From: Brachypterus glaber
Taxonomy: Eukaryota > Arthropoda > Insecta > Coleoptera > Kateretidae
Assembly (NCBI GenBank): GCA_958510825.1
Contig: OY294049.1
Location: 24,132,945 to 24,196,944 of the forward strand
DNA: 64,000 nucleotides
Reading direction: 5' to 3'
The position numbers were made by a program, and so were the translations under genes. The notes under the pieces were generated by a model. That model worked only from the letters and a program-made list of their open reading frames with translations, was not told where the DNA came from and ran no database searches. Position 1 is the first letter of the stretch, and every line of letters starts with the position of its first letter. Of this stretch, positions 21,723 to 33,671 are shown in pieces.

Positions 21723-21940
21723 AGTGGCTGTCCATATATTACGTAACGCAAACTGTACCAAAATTCATATACTTCATACCCCGTTTCTCGCGTTATTAAA
21801 GGTTTCATATTTTGGCCACCCCCAAATAGGGGTGATGTTAGGGGGGTTAGCCAAAATATAAAATCTCTACAGTGAGAACAGGGGTATGAAATGTATGAAT
21901 TTTGGTACAATTAGCCTTACGTAATATATGAACAGCCGCT
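21723..21940. mobile_element. 218-bp hairpin MITE with TATTACGTAA ends
   Basis: Left AGTGGCTGTCCATATATTAC; inverted right AGCGGCTGTTCATATATTAC. The arms continue GTACCAAAATTCATA and TTCATACCCC against complements around a GGGGGGTTAGCC-rich centre. Three mismatches in the outer 27 bp. Overlapping frames are not genes. The ends resemble the ACGTAATA ends of 31701-32234. Confidence 0.8.
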
Positions 21941-22175
21941 AAAAAAATGTTTTAAAAAACTAGCACGAAAGACCATATAGGTACTAGTGTAATTATCTAC
22001 GATTTATTATTGGCAGATAAATATTTTTATATTAATATATTAATAAACACTCTAATACTTCTCTGTGTAAAGATCTAAATTTTAAAATATCTAAAGAAAG
22101 GACACTTCATAAAAGAGGGCCAACTGTCACTAGTAATGACTCACTAAGTTAACATACCTAATATTATTTATTATA

Positions 22176-22429
22176 TCGCACTATAAATACAAGACCACCA
22201 TAACTCAAAAAAAAACTGTGGTATGGTTTCTTTTGTACCTCTGTACTTTTGAATGATAACATATACAAACTTCAATTAATTACTCGAATATAACGTAACT
22301 TATAAACTAATTGGAATAGTTAATTGGAGTTTGTATATTATCATTCATTCATTCATCAAGTACAGAGGTACAAAGCAAACCATACCACAGTTTTTTTTAA
22401 GTTATGGTGGTCTTGCATTCATAGTGCGG
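22176..22429. mobile_element. 254-bp hairpin element
   Basis: Arms TCGCACTATAAATACAAGAC and (inverted) CCGCACTATGAATGCAAGAC, then CACCATAACT, ACTGTGGTATGGTTT, GTACCTCTGTACTT and ACAAACTTCAATTAA all paired. Only the central 30 bp are unpaired. Confidence 0.8.
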
Positions 22430-24760
22430 TATGTCTTGTTAGAAAAGTCAAACGTTATTTAGAATAAATACAAAAATCTTTGATATATTTGTTTGTTAAA
22501 CAAATACGGTAGATCGCCCAGATGTTTTCAAAGAAACGTAGGTCAATGATACTGTCGCAAGGTAAAAATAGTATTTTACCTGATTTTTACAATGCACAAT
22601 GTAAACCGTTTGGTTTTACTAGGAAAAGTTATAGATTTTGTGCTACTTAATACCGTAAAACCATCAAAAAATTATATACTAACAGTTTTTACTTATTAAA
22701 AATCGTTTTAAATTGGCCAATTTTTAGTTTGCGTATCCTAAAAACAACGGAATAATGTCAACATGATATTGGTGTTATTTCCTTTCATAACCAATTTGTG
22801 TGTGTAACCAAAATCAGTTCTGTATGTGTTTCTTACATAGACAAAGGAAAGAAGTAGCTATCATCCCAAGGTTTTATTCAAATTATGATTTTGATGAGAA
22901 AATTTCAATTCAATTTCAAAAATTGTCTTAGACAAAAAATTCTTGATTACAAATTTGTTTCATGAAAAAATAAGAAATTTTAGTTTTTTTATTATTTTGT
23001 CCGTCTGTCTGTCCGCGGTCACGTTTTTTGTAGAGACGATAACTCATGAAAGAATAATCCGATGGACTCCAAATTTTTAGGAAAAATGAAGTTCTATGAG
23101 GGAAAGTTCCCTATTGGATTTCAAAGTAAACAAAAAAAAAGTTACGGGGGGTTAAACTTAAAAAAAAATAAAAGGTAAAAATAGTTCTTTTTTTTTTTTA
23201 ATTTTAGTTTTTTGACTTTTTTTTTTTGAAAAAAAAAATATTTCCCATTTTTTTTTGTTTTTCTCAAAAAGAGAATTTAAAAAAAATAAAACTTTAGATT
23301 TTGTTTAAGTTATCATCGATTTTTTTTTAATTTTTCGTTTTTCAAAAAAGGATCTTGAAAAAAAGGGATTTTGTAATTTTTTTTTTAAATATCGGTAGCT
23401 TAGTTCTGAACTGTTACATCCAAAAAAATGCGAAAATGAGACTTGACCATCCAATAATAATAAGGATCATATGCACAAAAAAAAAACCAAAAAATTTTAC
23501 TTTAAACACATTTTTGCTTTGTTACGCTTTGTTAAAATATGAACTTTTTTCAGTTCTAAACTATTGCATCTCTGGGATGCAACCGTTTAGAACTAAAATA
23601 TGTTCATGTTGAGCAAAAGATAGAATAGAACTGCCATCAAGAATATTATCTTTTTATCTAATAATTTAGGACGTATTGCTTTCCCATTTTTATTGGAAAA
23701 GCCTTGTATTCGTAACAAAAAATTATTTATCTTCTTTTTGCTTTTTTGCTTTTTATAACATTTTACATATATCGAAAAAAATCTTTTTCGGTCGGTCTCT
23801 TTCGGAAAATTCGTTAGCCCGATAACACTTTAGGCTAAATTTAGCATACAAGTTTGTTACAAGAATAAGAACTTCTTCCGATTGCATTTGATAAAAACTT
23901 TGGTGGAGCAATATTTTTTTCACAATTTTTTAAATTTTAATATATTTACGAGTAAATTAGCATTTTCTAAGGTCGCTGAAACTAATTCTGATAAAATCAC
24001 CTCTATTGGGATTGGAGGCAATATTAGTTTACAATATTTACGTAAAAGTTGGTGTATAGCGGTTTTTTAAGTCGCTGAAACTTCATCTTGGAATGAAAAT
24101 ATTTCAACTCCACCCTCTGGATACGGGAGCAACAAACTCAAATGCTAATAATATTTTAGTGGTTTTCGGGGTCGGTGCAACTAAATTTAATAATTATAGG
24201 TCGGATATTTATTTACCAAGGATTCGCAAAAACTAGAAATTTAAAATCAATTTTTTAAGTTATTAGGTACTTTAAACTATATTTTAGGGACTTTCATGTC
24301 GACCCTGTTATTGCATATTGAGTCACTTAAAACGCAAAAAAAAAGTTTTTTAAAATAATTGTTTTTTAATAAAAAAGGGTTTTTTATAAAAAAAAGGTTT
24401 TTTTATCACCAAAATAAGTTTTTTTTTAAATATTTTTTTTTTTCAAAAAAGGAATATTTTATAAACCAAAAAAAAAAATACACTGCCCAGCAAAAAATCT
24501 TTAACCACGAGTGACCAAATGCTTTTTTTTTATCAGATCTACTTTCAGCATTATCAAAAACCTCATTATACCAATTTTGAAGAAAATTACCCTCCGCCCC
24601 TCAGGGGTGGATTTAGAAGAAAATTATTGTAAGATTCAGTTTTAACGGCCTCAAAAACCCTAATATATATATTTTTTTTAAAACTACCCTCACCCCTCTC
24701 AAGGGGTGGAGTTTGATTTTTTTAATTCTAAAATTCAATTTTAGCGACTTTAAAAACCCC
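22430..24760. other. A+T-rich spacer with homopolymers and scattered repeat phrases
   Basis: No gene recognised. 23160-23400 is T- and A-homopolymer rich. 23390-23600 holds inverted phrases around AGTTCTGAACTGTTACATCC and GGGATGCAACCGTTTAGAAC. 23960-24750 carries at least five degenerate GTCGCTGA-type modules and CACCCCTCAGGGG-like phrases repeated at 24595, 24690 and 25690. Confidence 0.5.
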
Positions 24761-25667
24761 TAGAGGAAAGTCGCCTAATTTCGGATACCATTTACAATGT
24801 ATTCAATATTTATTACTCGGTATTACTTTTTGATATTTTTTTTATATAACCAGATACAACTTATTATAGCGAACCATGATTAATTATAAAAGCAATTTTA
24901 TTACAGTTTATTTTTTCCAAAAAACACTGTTAAAAAAAATCAGCGCATTTTTGTGCATTTGAAAAAGGGCTCCTAATTTCGGACATATCCGAAAAAATTT
25001 TTTCAAGAGTGGAACTGGATCCCATTGCTTATGTTTCTTGTTATTCCTTCACATTTAAGACGTAATTTAATCATTAAGCGATTTTCTACGAAATACTATA
25101 GGAACTATAATTTTAGATTCCCAATTTCGAATATCTTAGTATCTTAGGTAATTTTCGTTTTTTCAAAATTGTTTATCTTAGTTTGTTGTATCCTTATAAA
25201 AATAATAATTAATGGTTGGTTATCCTGAATAATAATTACCTTGCGGATATCCGAAATTGTGAATCAAATGCACAAAAATGGTCTATCCGAAATTAGGCAA
25301 CTTTCAGCTTTTTAGATTAGAAATTTGTAGAATGTTTACGTTTTCAAATTGCTTAATTATGAATAGTGGATCAACTTAACTAACATCATAACTTACCCAA
25401 GACAGAATCACGAACTTTTATAACGATTATTTATAAAATAAACAAGCATAATAATGCAACTGAGCACAAAAATGCCATTTGCAATATAAACGATTTGTGC
25501 TGCCATTTAAAGGGGAGAACCTCTACCGTTATCATATTACAGGACAGATTTAGTTTGGCTTTTGGCTTCACATAAAAGTAGGTTTCTGTTTACCTTTGCA
25601 GACAGTATCTTAAATACACTACTATCCGAAATTTGGAAACCATCCGAAATTAGGCGCATTTCCTCTA
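24761..25667. mobile_element. TA-flanked 0.9-kb TIR element, copy 2 (complete)
   Basis: 907 bp. Left TAGAGGAAAGTCGCCTAATT and (inverted) right TAGAGGAAATGCGCCTAATT, then TCGGAT in both; TA on both sides. The element carries at least five CTAATTTCGGATA-type phrases in both orientations (near 24772, 24972, 25238, 25290, 25643). Inverted counterpart of 10016-11329. No transposase. The frame 25562-25783 crosses the end of the element and is not a gene. Confidence 0.85.
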
Positions 25668-26062
25668 TATACCAATTTTCACAAAACCTACCCCCCACCC
25701 CTCAGGGGGTTGAAATTTTTTTATTCCAAGATTTAATTTTAGTAACTTTAAAAACTGGGTTTCAGCCCACGAAAATACTGTAAACATTTAAAATCGGTTT
25801 TTCTCAAAACTTACTTTTCAGAGATGTAACAGTTCAGAACTGAGGTACCGTTGTAACTTTTAAGTATTAGAGAAAATGCTATAAACCATTTAGGTACTGT
25901 AAATAGTATATAATGGGATGCGTAGCATTACATATCTTTACCGCTTGTTCTATTTAGTAGCAATTTGTGAAGGAAACTGGTTTATTGCAGGTATAACTAT
26001 TTGTATTTTAAAAGCTATTGTGCGATATTTTGCCTGACTTACATTTTTTCCATGTAGGTACC
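25668..26062. other. A+T-rich spacer
   Basis: Contains the dispersed block B (25894-25954) and a short TTTCAGAGATGTAACAGTTC phrase also seen near 23400. No gene. Confidence 0.5.
25894..25954 (-). repeat. Dispersed repeat block, copy B
   Basis: Minus strand: AAGATATGTAATGCTACGCA, TCCCATTATATACTATTTAC, AGTA. Matches blocks A (1718), C (38041) and D (49171). Best alignment is with D over CATTAT-TA-TATTTACAGTA. Confidence 0.65.
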
Positions 26063-26730
26063 TATACAGGGTGATTTATTATCCTGTTTACAAACTTTGG
26101 CAACAAAAAGTAGATTTAATTTCACGAATAAATATTCATTTAAATATAGGTCCTATCTTTCTTCATTCAGAAGTTATATCATTTTTTTTTTAATTTTTAA
26201 CCTGAAAAAGGTAGTAGCCATGATTTAGCAAAACAAAATTTAGTAACTGTCACCTGTCAAGAATAGTTTGTTTATGTTAATGGTCAGCGCTACATTTAGA
26301 TTATATAAAGATGGATACAGAGGAAGAAAAAGTTATTTATTATTATGCTTTAAATGAAAATTATGCATATTTTAGGTATTCATTAACCTTTTAAAATTTA
26401 ATTTAAAATGTTATTTTTACCTAAAATATGCATAATTTTATTTTAAAACATAATAATAATACTTTTGTCTCCCTCTGTAGAACTCTCTTTATCTAATCTA
26501 ATATAGCGCTGACCATTGACACAAACAAACTATTATTGAGAGGACCTGGTGGTGATTTAAAATGATTACTAAATTTTGTTTTGCTATATCATGGCTACTA
26601 CGTTTTTCAACCTAACAATTTTAAAGAATCTATAATTTCCGAACGAAGAAAGATAGGACCTACGTTTATATGAACATTTTTTCATGTGTGTGTCAAAGTT
26701 TGTATACAGGCTAATAAATCACCCGGTATA
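26063..26730. mobile_element. 668-bp fold-back element, TATACAGGGTGATTTATTA ends
   Basis: Left TATACAGGGTGATTTATTAT; inverted right TATACCGGGTGATTTATTAG; both continue CCTGT-TACAAACTTTG. Arms pair through TAGGTCCTATCTTTCTTC, ATGGTCAGCGCTA, AAAATTATGCATATTTTAGG. Centre near 26390. TA-type ends with a CAGGGTG core are common among short insect DNA transposons; family not assigned. No frame. Confidence 0.9.
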
Positions 26731-27670
26731 TAAAGATTTTATACAATGAATGAACTTTTCTGGCAGTCAAGTTAACTGAAAGCTGTTATTTTTTTAAGAT
26801 CTTTTAAAATAGACGACGTCAACAGCGGCCATATCAAAAAGTTTACAAAAATTGTCCGAGATAACACTACTGTCAGGCGGACTCCTACTATTAAAGGTGA
26901 TTTTTTAAAAAATATACTTTATTTTTCGAGGTACTCGCAAATCATTAATGATTTGTTACATAATAAAAGAATACCTTGAACCAAGGACACGTATCTTTCC
27001 ATATTTTTAAAGTCATATTCTCTTGTTTCAAGGTTTTTAGTCATATTTTCTTGTTTCAAGGTTAGTATTTCTTTGAACCAAAGTCAATGTCCTTAAATGA
27101 AGAACACTAGTGTCAAAGGCGTTAACGACGCAAATGTTATGAAAAAAATCATACAATGTGACTTGGTTTTAATTGTATATCCATTACAATGGTAAACCAT
27201 TTTGTTCAGAGAAATGTTACTCGATCAAACGAATACGAAATATTTATATGTAAAACCGCCTATCTGCAATGCAGGTCATACCAGACACTAGTGTTTCCAC
27301 TAAGATTATTTTCCTACGCTTTGTACATTCGTAGAATTTTCGTTCAGTAGATTTTTCCCTTGAATGTAGCAATAGTATTTCATAATATTCCGTTCCTGTC
27401 TCGGGAAAACTCCAACTGATATGTATCTATCTGACGTTAAATAAAGCTATAAATTCTAAAACTTATGAACTTTTTAAATCATCACACTAAAAAACGTATC
27501 GTAACCAAATAGAATATTCTAAAAGACCATTTATGTTATCATATGTTATCTAAATAGAATCATTATTCACCTAAAATGAAAAAAATAAAATAAAATATTG
27601 ACTACAAAAACGGCTTTAAGGACGTAATTCTTAGTATATTTTTATTAATGAAAAAAATTTTCAGGGGTAA
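26731..27670. other. A+T-rich spacer
   Basis: Short direct repeat near 27010-27062 (TCATATTCTCTTGTTTCAAGG, slightly changed in the second copy). No gene seen. Confidence 0.45.
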
Positions 27671-27819
27671 TAGGTTAGGTATCGGTGGTTTTTTACATAA
27701 ATGTTACGAATATTAATCCCAATGACGAAAATGCAACGACTGCTTAGCAGAAGTTGCATTTTCCAAAAATTGGGATTAATATTAGTAAAATTTAAAAAAA
27801 AGTACCGGTACCTAACCTA
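27671..27819. mobile_element. 149-bp hairpin MITE, TAGGTTAGGTATCGGT ends
   Basis: Left TAGGTTAGGTATCGGT and right ACCGGTACCTAACCTA (one mismatch). Inner arms GAATATTAATCCCAAT / ATTGGGATTAATATTAG and AAAATGCAAC / GTTGCATTTTC around GACTGCTTAGCAGA. Confidence 0.8.
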
Positions 27820-27945
27820 GTATCACGAATTGATATTTAGGGAGATAATATAATTTATATTTAATACACATACTTCTTAATTATAACATTAATTCACAAA
27901 TAAATTATATTTTATAAATTAAAAAGCAAACAATAAGCACAAATT

Positions 27946-28860
27946 GGGTACAAAATTTTAAGGAGTGATTCTAGGTCCAAAAATATAAAAAAAGATCCTA
28001 TAAAGGTGGGTCCGGAAATAAGCTCTAATGGAGGTACGACCCTTCTAAGGGTACATCTGAAAAGTAGTTTTTATTTAATATCTCTGGAACGCTATGAACT
28101 ACAATAATACAGTAAGTTTTATTTGATAATTTTAACCAGACCAAAATGGGTGGCGATGTCACTTTTTTGCCCAACATTTTTTTATTCGTAGACTTTCCTA
28201 CCTTTTCTCAATAAAATAGGATAATTTAGTTAAAAATACATAAAAAAGACCGTAGGGCCAATTTAAGAGGCAATTTCACGTATTTTAAATAGGAACTAAA
28301 AAATGCACTAATGGACATTTTTATTGATTCTACATCAAAAACTATAAAAAAGAAGCTCGTATATATCTAGGTTCGAAAATCGATTTCAAGAGTACTACGG
28401 CAACTTAAAGAATAACACCTTTTAAGGGACCGTAAAAGCGATTTGTTGATATTTGTGTATGAAAACTTTTTTTCATAGTTTTTAATTTATAATTACTTTG
28501 CAGTATTGATTTTTTTATTGGTGCATTTTAGTTCCTATTATTGATACTCAGAAAGTGAAAAAGAGTACCTTTTTTATGTATTTTTAACTAAAGAATCCTA
28601 TTTTATTTGAGAAACGGTCGAAAAGTCTGATAAAAAGTTTGGGGCAAATAACTTATATCGCCCCCCATTTTGCACTTCCATTGTTAAAATTACCAAATAA
28701 AAATTACATAAAAGGATAGGCTTTATTAGTGTTAAGGCATGTGCGAAAAATTCGTTACGGTAGTTTATAGGTTTCCAGAGATTTAAACAAAAACTACCTT
28801 TATAGGAACTTTTTTTCATATTTTTGGACCTAGAATCACCCCCTTAAAATTTAGTACCCT
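27946..28860. mobile_element. Fold-back family F, the most complete copy (915 bp)
   Basis: Left GGGTACAAAATTTTAAGGAG and inverted right GGGTACTAAATTTTAAGGGG; both go on GTGATTCTAGGTCC. Arms pair further at ATCTGAAAAGTAGTTTTTAT-type, AATGGGTGGCGATGT-type and AATAGGATAATTTAGTTAAA-type blocks. The inner hairpin is CTACATCAAAAACTA / TAGTTTTT. It gives the outline for partial copies at 1780, 6460, 29340 and 40620. The 73-codon minus frame at its right end is part of the arm. Confidence 0.85.
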
Positions 28861-29339
28861 ATTTCTGAATTACCCTGTATATCATATATTCAGTTCTGAG
28901 CTTAAAAGAAAATACTTTTCTTTGTTGGATTTATTTAAAATAGATTTCAGAAAATATTTTTGAACGGTCTATGGCGCCGCCACTACAGACACAGCGAGGT
29001 GATAGCTGATGATTGCCATGGTTGGACTTTTACATAATAAAATAGAAGAGTGTTTACCAGTAAAACTTATCTATTGTCCTTACTATGGGCGACAAAGGAA
29101 ACATAATTGTCAAACAAGATAAATTAAACCTCTTACTAAACGATATTTTCATGTCCTGACTAAAGATCACTGTACTTTTTTTGTGCTTCGGCTTTTTTTT
29201 TTGCTTAAGTTTTTTCAAAGTTATTTTGTAATATTATTATTAATATTACACCGATGTTTCAACTTCTACGGACAGGGAGAGGTAAAATATACCTTACTAC
29301 CGTAGTGCGCTTCTTAATGGGTATGTTAAATACTATACT
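28861..29339. other. A+T-rich spacer
   Basis: A short less A+T-rich patch at 28968-29030 (GGCGCCGCCACTACAGACAC). No frame or repeat recognised. Confidence 0.4.
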
Positions 29340-29580
29340 ATGTTTTAAAGGCTGATCTGAAAATTATCCCTATGGTTGCTACGACCCTCCTAAGGATTTA
29401 TCTGAAAGGAAGTTTTTATTTAATGTTTCTTGAAACCCATGAACAATTTTGCAATTATGTAAAATGATAACCTTTATCAATGTTAAATAAAAACTACTTT
29501 TTAGATCCACTTATGAGGGTTGTAGCTCCCTTAGGGCTCATTTCCGGATCAACCTTTATAGGAACCTTTTTCATATTTTT
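29340..29580. repeat. Fold-back family F, terminal hairpin copy
   Basis: Inverted arms: CTACGACCCTCCTAAGGATT, GAAAGGAAGTTTTTATTTAA on the left against TTAAATAAAAACTACTTTTT and GAGGGTTGTAGCTCCCTTAG on the right, then GGGCTCATTTCCGGA and TTTATAGGAACCTTTTTCAT. These are the ends of family F with the middle missing. Confidence 0.7.
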
Positions 29581-31700
29581 TAAATTACACTTTAAAAACA
29601 ATTCAAACAATTATTGTAGGCGATTTATTACCAGCAATTTTTATAGTAAATTTAAAGCCTAACTGTATTTTTAAATAGCGATTGTAAAAATACCTTCATT
29701 TTTAATTATAGTGACTGTAAACTGTAATAAATATTACAGTCAAACTACTATAATCGTTGCTGTAATTTTAATGTTACTGTGAATTCGACCTATTGTTACA
29801 AGCACTTCCTGTATTTTTCAAGAGATATTACTTTATATTATTAATTTACAAATAACATGAAAAATTAATCCTCGAATTAATCATTATTACAGTTTTTTTT
29901 TGTAAATTTGCTTATATGAAATAGTATAATTCAGTATTTCCTCACAAGGATAACTGCTTTAAAATCACTTTTTACAGTGTAGACTCACCCAATAAAATGG
30001 TGTACCTTATTTTTTAATCACCCTGTATACCAAGCGCCTGCCTCTGTACTTTCGAAAGTTATATTAACTAATTAACCTTTACTTTGGATCCCAGTTTGAC
30101 TAAAATAGGGGAAAATGTAATATTTATTTATTTTTTTAAATGAATGCAAGTAAAAATCTATTTAATGAACTAGATTCGTTCTAAAAAACAGAATATGGTG
30201 ATATATGCTAATATTGTTATTGTTATATCTACTAAAAACGAATTATAAATATGCTGTTCCATGTATAAACCCGATGACACATATACACAAATCGCTTTTT
30301 ATGAGAAAATCGCAAAAAATCAACATTCCGTGTTAAACAAATATTAGCAACGTTGCTGTGCACCATTTTTATCATTAAATCTGACGCTTCGATGAAAATA
30401 AAAAAAATTATGTTCCGGCCGAAACCCGAACAGTTTAATCACAGAAAACTTTTTTCATTTTCTCGTCGTGATAATATCTACATTCAAGTATTTACATTTC
30501 AGGTGTTATTTCAACCTCAAGTTAATATCTTTTCGGCTACATGTGGCAATAACCGTTTTCAGTGCAGGCGGTATTAAAACTTTTATTTCAAATTCAAAAG
30601 AAAACAAGTCAGTCAAACTAAAAGCCTCACAAGGTGAGTTCAGAAAAGATAAAGTTTAGACACACAATTTTTTTATATTATTCTTATTGCTTATGACGTT
30701 AGGTTACTATCTGTCAGGTCATTTACATTAATAAAATATATATTGTACATGAAAATTCGGGCTCAGGTTTCGTTTAAAGAAAATCTTTTTTTTTTTAACT
30801 ATACAAAATACCCTGAGTTCAAAAATAATATTTATTCTTTGCGGAAATGCGTATTTTTTTTTCTATGAACTTTTTGTTTTTTAACTGGCAAAATAAAGCT
30901 TGGGAAATCTGTTACAAATAAAAAACCAACTAACTATTTTTTTACTTCGGAGTACTATATTACCGTTCATTTTGTGCGGACTTTTTTTTTAGAAATGCGC
31001 ATGATACCACCAGGTAAATCTTTTATCAGTACAAACAGCTTTTGACACCTCAAGTATGATAATAATATTCATTTTGTGCGGATATGCATCGTTTTTTTTT
31101 TCAAAATCAGTAATTAATATGATGGTAATATTTTTTTATGCGGAAATGTAACTTTTTTTCAAGACAGTGAAAATATTTTTTTCACATACTGGTATGAAAT
31201 GGGGAGCTGGTTTACGTTAACGTTGATTTACGTTGATTTTTTGCTGGTTTGGTGTTTTGCTATTAGCTTTTTTGACCTTAGGAAGAAAATTGCAAATTAA
31301 ACATCTTTCACGTTCTGAGTAACAAAAATATAAACTAAAAAATGCGCCAATAAAAAATTTAATGCTGCAGGGTGATCCTCAAAAACTATAACAAAGGTTT
31401 TATTCAAAAATGCTCACAAATGTAAGTGAGCTTAAGCTTAAAAAAATTAAAACCCTTAAAGTATGCAATCCGCTTTACTCTTTATTTTTATATCATATAT
31501 AAAAAAAGCTTATTTCAATAGTTTTCCACTGATATTCTATACAAGGGGATTTTAAGTTTTTAATGCAAAAGACTAATTGACGTTAGGTGCAAAAGAATAA
31601 TTGACGTTAGGTGCACACAAAATATCCAGAAACAGACGTTTTTCGGTATTACTTAAAATTTCTTCCATCGATTTTTTAAGTCTTAGTTTCTTTGGTTTTT
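29581..31700. other. A+T-rich spacer with repeat traces
   Basis: TTTTTACAGTGTA at 29969-29981 is a CACTGTAAAA-type MITE end (see 7808 and 10833); its partner may lie near 29709 but is not clear. At 30838, 30972, 31075 and 31138 the phrase TGCGGA(A/C/T)ATG or TGCGGACTT recurs next to T-runs, a loose tandem. 31190-31270 shares GTTTACGTTAACGTTGATTT and GGTTTGGTGTTTTG with the MITE family at 32235 and 39072. No gene. Confidence 0.45.
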
Positions 31701-32234
31701 AAGGGAGCGTTCAAGTATTACGTAACGCGCTAGGGGGGTGGGGGTGGGGGGGTCTCGAAAATGTTACGCCGCGTTACAGAGGGGGGGTGGGTGTCAGTAA
31801 AAATGTTAAGTAACACTTAAAAAATTATAAAGTTATAAAATGTTTATTGGATCACGTTTTTAAGAATGATCTAGGCTTAAAGAGACGGATTCCTTGGTAA
31901 TTTTATTTTTATACGGCGTGGTTAACAGTTCACTAAGTCCTCTAAACAAAAACAATTAGAGATGGAAAACCATAGCCAATAACCGGTTTTCGGTTAACCG
32001 GTTTCGGAAATTACATCAGACCGGTTTTGGATTAAACCACGGAAGCAATAACCGGTTGAAAACCGGTTTAAACCATAAAGCAAAATTTCCTTTCGGTTTT
32101 TTTTTTTACGTTTTGTAAAATGTTACGTAACAAATAGGGGGAGGGGTGGGGGGTCTCGAAAATGTTACGCCGCGTTACATGGGGGGGGGTGGGGGTCAAA
32201 TATTTTGCGTTACGTAATACTTGAACGCTCCCTT
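31701..32234. mobile_element. 534-bp MITE with perfect 28-bp inverted ends
   Basis: Ends start AAGGGAGCGTTCAAGTATTA and are identical inverted over 28 bp (31701-31728 and 32207-32234). Next to both ends are G-runs and the phrase TCGAAAATGTTACGCCGCGT in the same orientation, i.e. a direct repeat within an inverted frame. The middle (31978-32075) holds ACCGGTT repeated about six times, several as AACCGGTT palindromes. No frame. Confidence 0.9.
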
Positions 32235-32410
32235 TGTTGTTTGGTGTTTTTTTTTTGTTTTAATGGGAGGTCTTGGTTTACACTAACGCTTTGCTCCTGT
32301 TTGGTGTCATTTTTTGTAAAAAAATGGTTTTTATTTAATATATTGAAAAACGTTCAGCCCCTTACGACGCATGCGCAGTTTAGCACGACGCGGCATGGAG
32401 TTCTCTAGTT
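32235..32410. repeat. Fragment related to the MULE-like MITE at 39072
   Basis: Contains TTGTTTGGTGTTTTTTTTTT, ACACTAACGCTTTGCTCC, TTTAATATATTGAAAAACG and GACGCATGCGCAGTT in the same order as the complement of 39072-39299. It sits directly against the end of the 31701 element. No coding frame. Confidence 0.6.
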
Positions 32411-33671
32411 AACGTCACCTGGTAATTTAACGAAGTAAATAGTTAACATTTTATACTTTTTTAGACAAATATTTATTATTTATGTCAAATAAATATTAAT
32501 ATTTATACGTTTTAAAATTAATATTAAAAGTTTGGACTTTTTTATTTTCGTGGCGAACGCCATCTATACATGCATTTATAAAGCCTAAATGTATAACTAA
32601 CTTCACAAGTGTTTATAAACTAAAGAGATAGTGTCATTTTTGACGTAAAAAAAGCAGGTATCTTTGTTGTAAAAAAACAGGTATAATTGTAAACAAAATA
32701 GTATAGAAACCTCCACGGAGCATTTCATTTTTCCTTCGGGAATTATCTCACCTCGTTTTCCACCTCGGCATGAAATATACTATTTCTGGTATTTTGTATT
32801 GTGTGTTTAGGTTTTTTTAGAAAATCTGTGGTGGTGATGCCGTATTTACAAAAAAATAAACTAATACGATACCATGGTACCAGTAATGAAATGTTAAAAA
32901 AATATAATAAGCTAAACTGGAACCTTCCAAATTTATATAAAGTAGCTTCAGTATTATAAAAAAAATTGATTTGTGCTTATCTGTCATCAAACCTATAATA
33001 GCTGTTGATAAATTAGATTAAAAAAATAAATATAAAAGCCGCGTATAAAGCAAAAAAGTTATTTTCTTCTAAAACTCTTTTATACTTTTCTTTTAAAGCA
33101 TTTTAGTTAAGGGCCTTTTAAACCTCCACAGTATTTCAATGCATTAAACTAAATTAAATTTAACTGAATTCTATTCGTCTTACACAAATACCCTCAATTT
33201 TAAGTACCATTTAAGTATAAAGTAGTCAAGTGTCTATTAATTTTAATTAAAAACAAATAATGTTAACATCATTTCCGTTTTCTTTCCAAATTATTTTTTT
33301 TTCTAAATTAAAATAATAAATAACTTTAAAATTTAAAGTTTTTATTACGAATTTTTGCGATGTAAAAAAACTTGAAAGTTATTTTTTCATTAAATGAAGA
33401 TTTTTATGTAATTGTTTTAGCTTATTTATATATAACTATAACTTAATTATGATAGTTAAAATATAATTATAAACCTTAATTTATAAAAAATCAATTATTA
33501 TATAAAGAGGGTTTTTTTGAATTGTATATTGTGTATTTTCGTATATTGTTTATAAAAAATTAGTAGCCAAGTTGCTCTACGGATAAATCTAAATAAATCT
33601 GATTTTTTGTTGATTAAGCTTTAAATTTACTTAATTTAATATTTAATTTAGCGATAGTTAAGCTAAAATTA
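32411..33671. other. A+T-rich spacer
   Basis: No gene. A loose palindrome at 32695-32800 (AAATAGTATAGAAACCTCCA ... GAAATATACTATTT) is the only structure seen. AAAAGTTTGGACTTTTTT near 32526 is a phrase repeated elsewhere (17685, 42806, 43170, 43308). Confidence 0.4.

Noticed and set aside
26063..26730. Long terminal repeats of an LTR retrotransposon
   Set aside because: The two ends are inverted, not direct, and there is no primer-binding site or polypurine tract between them.
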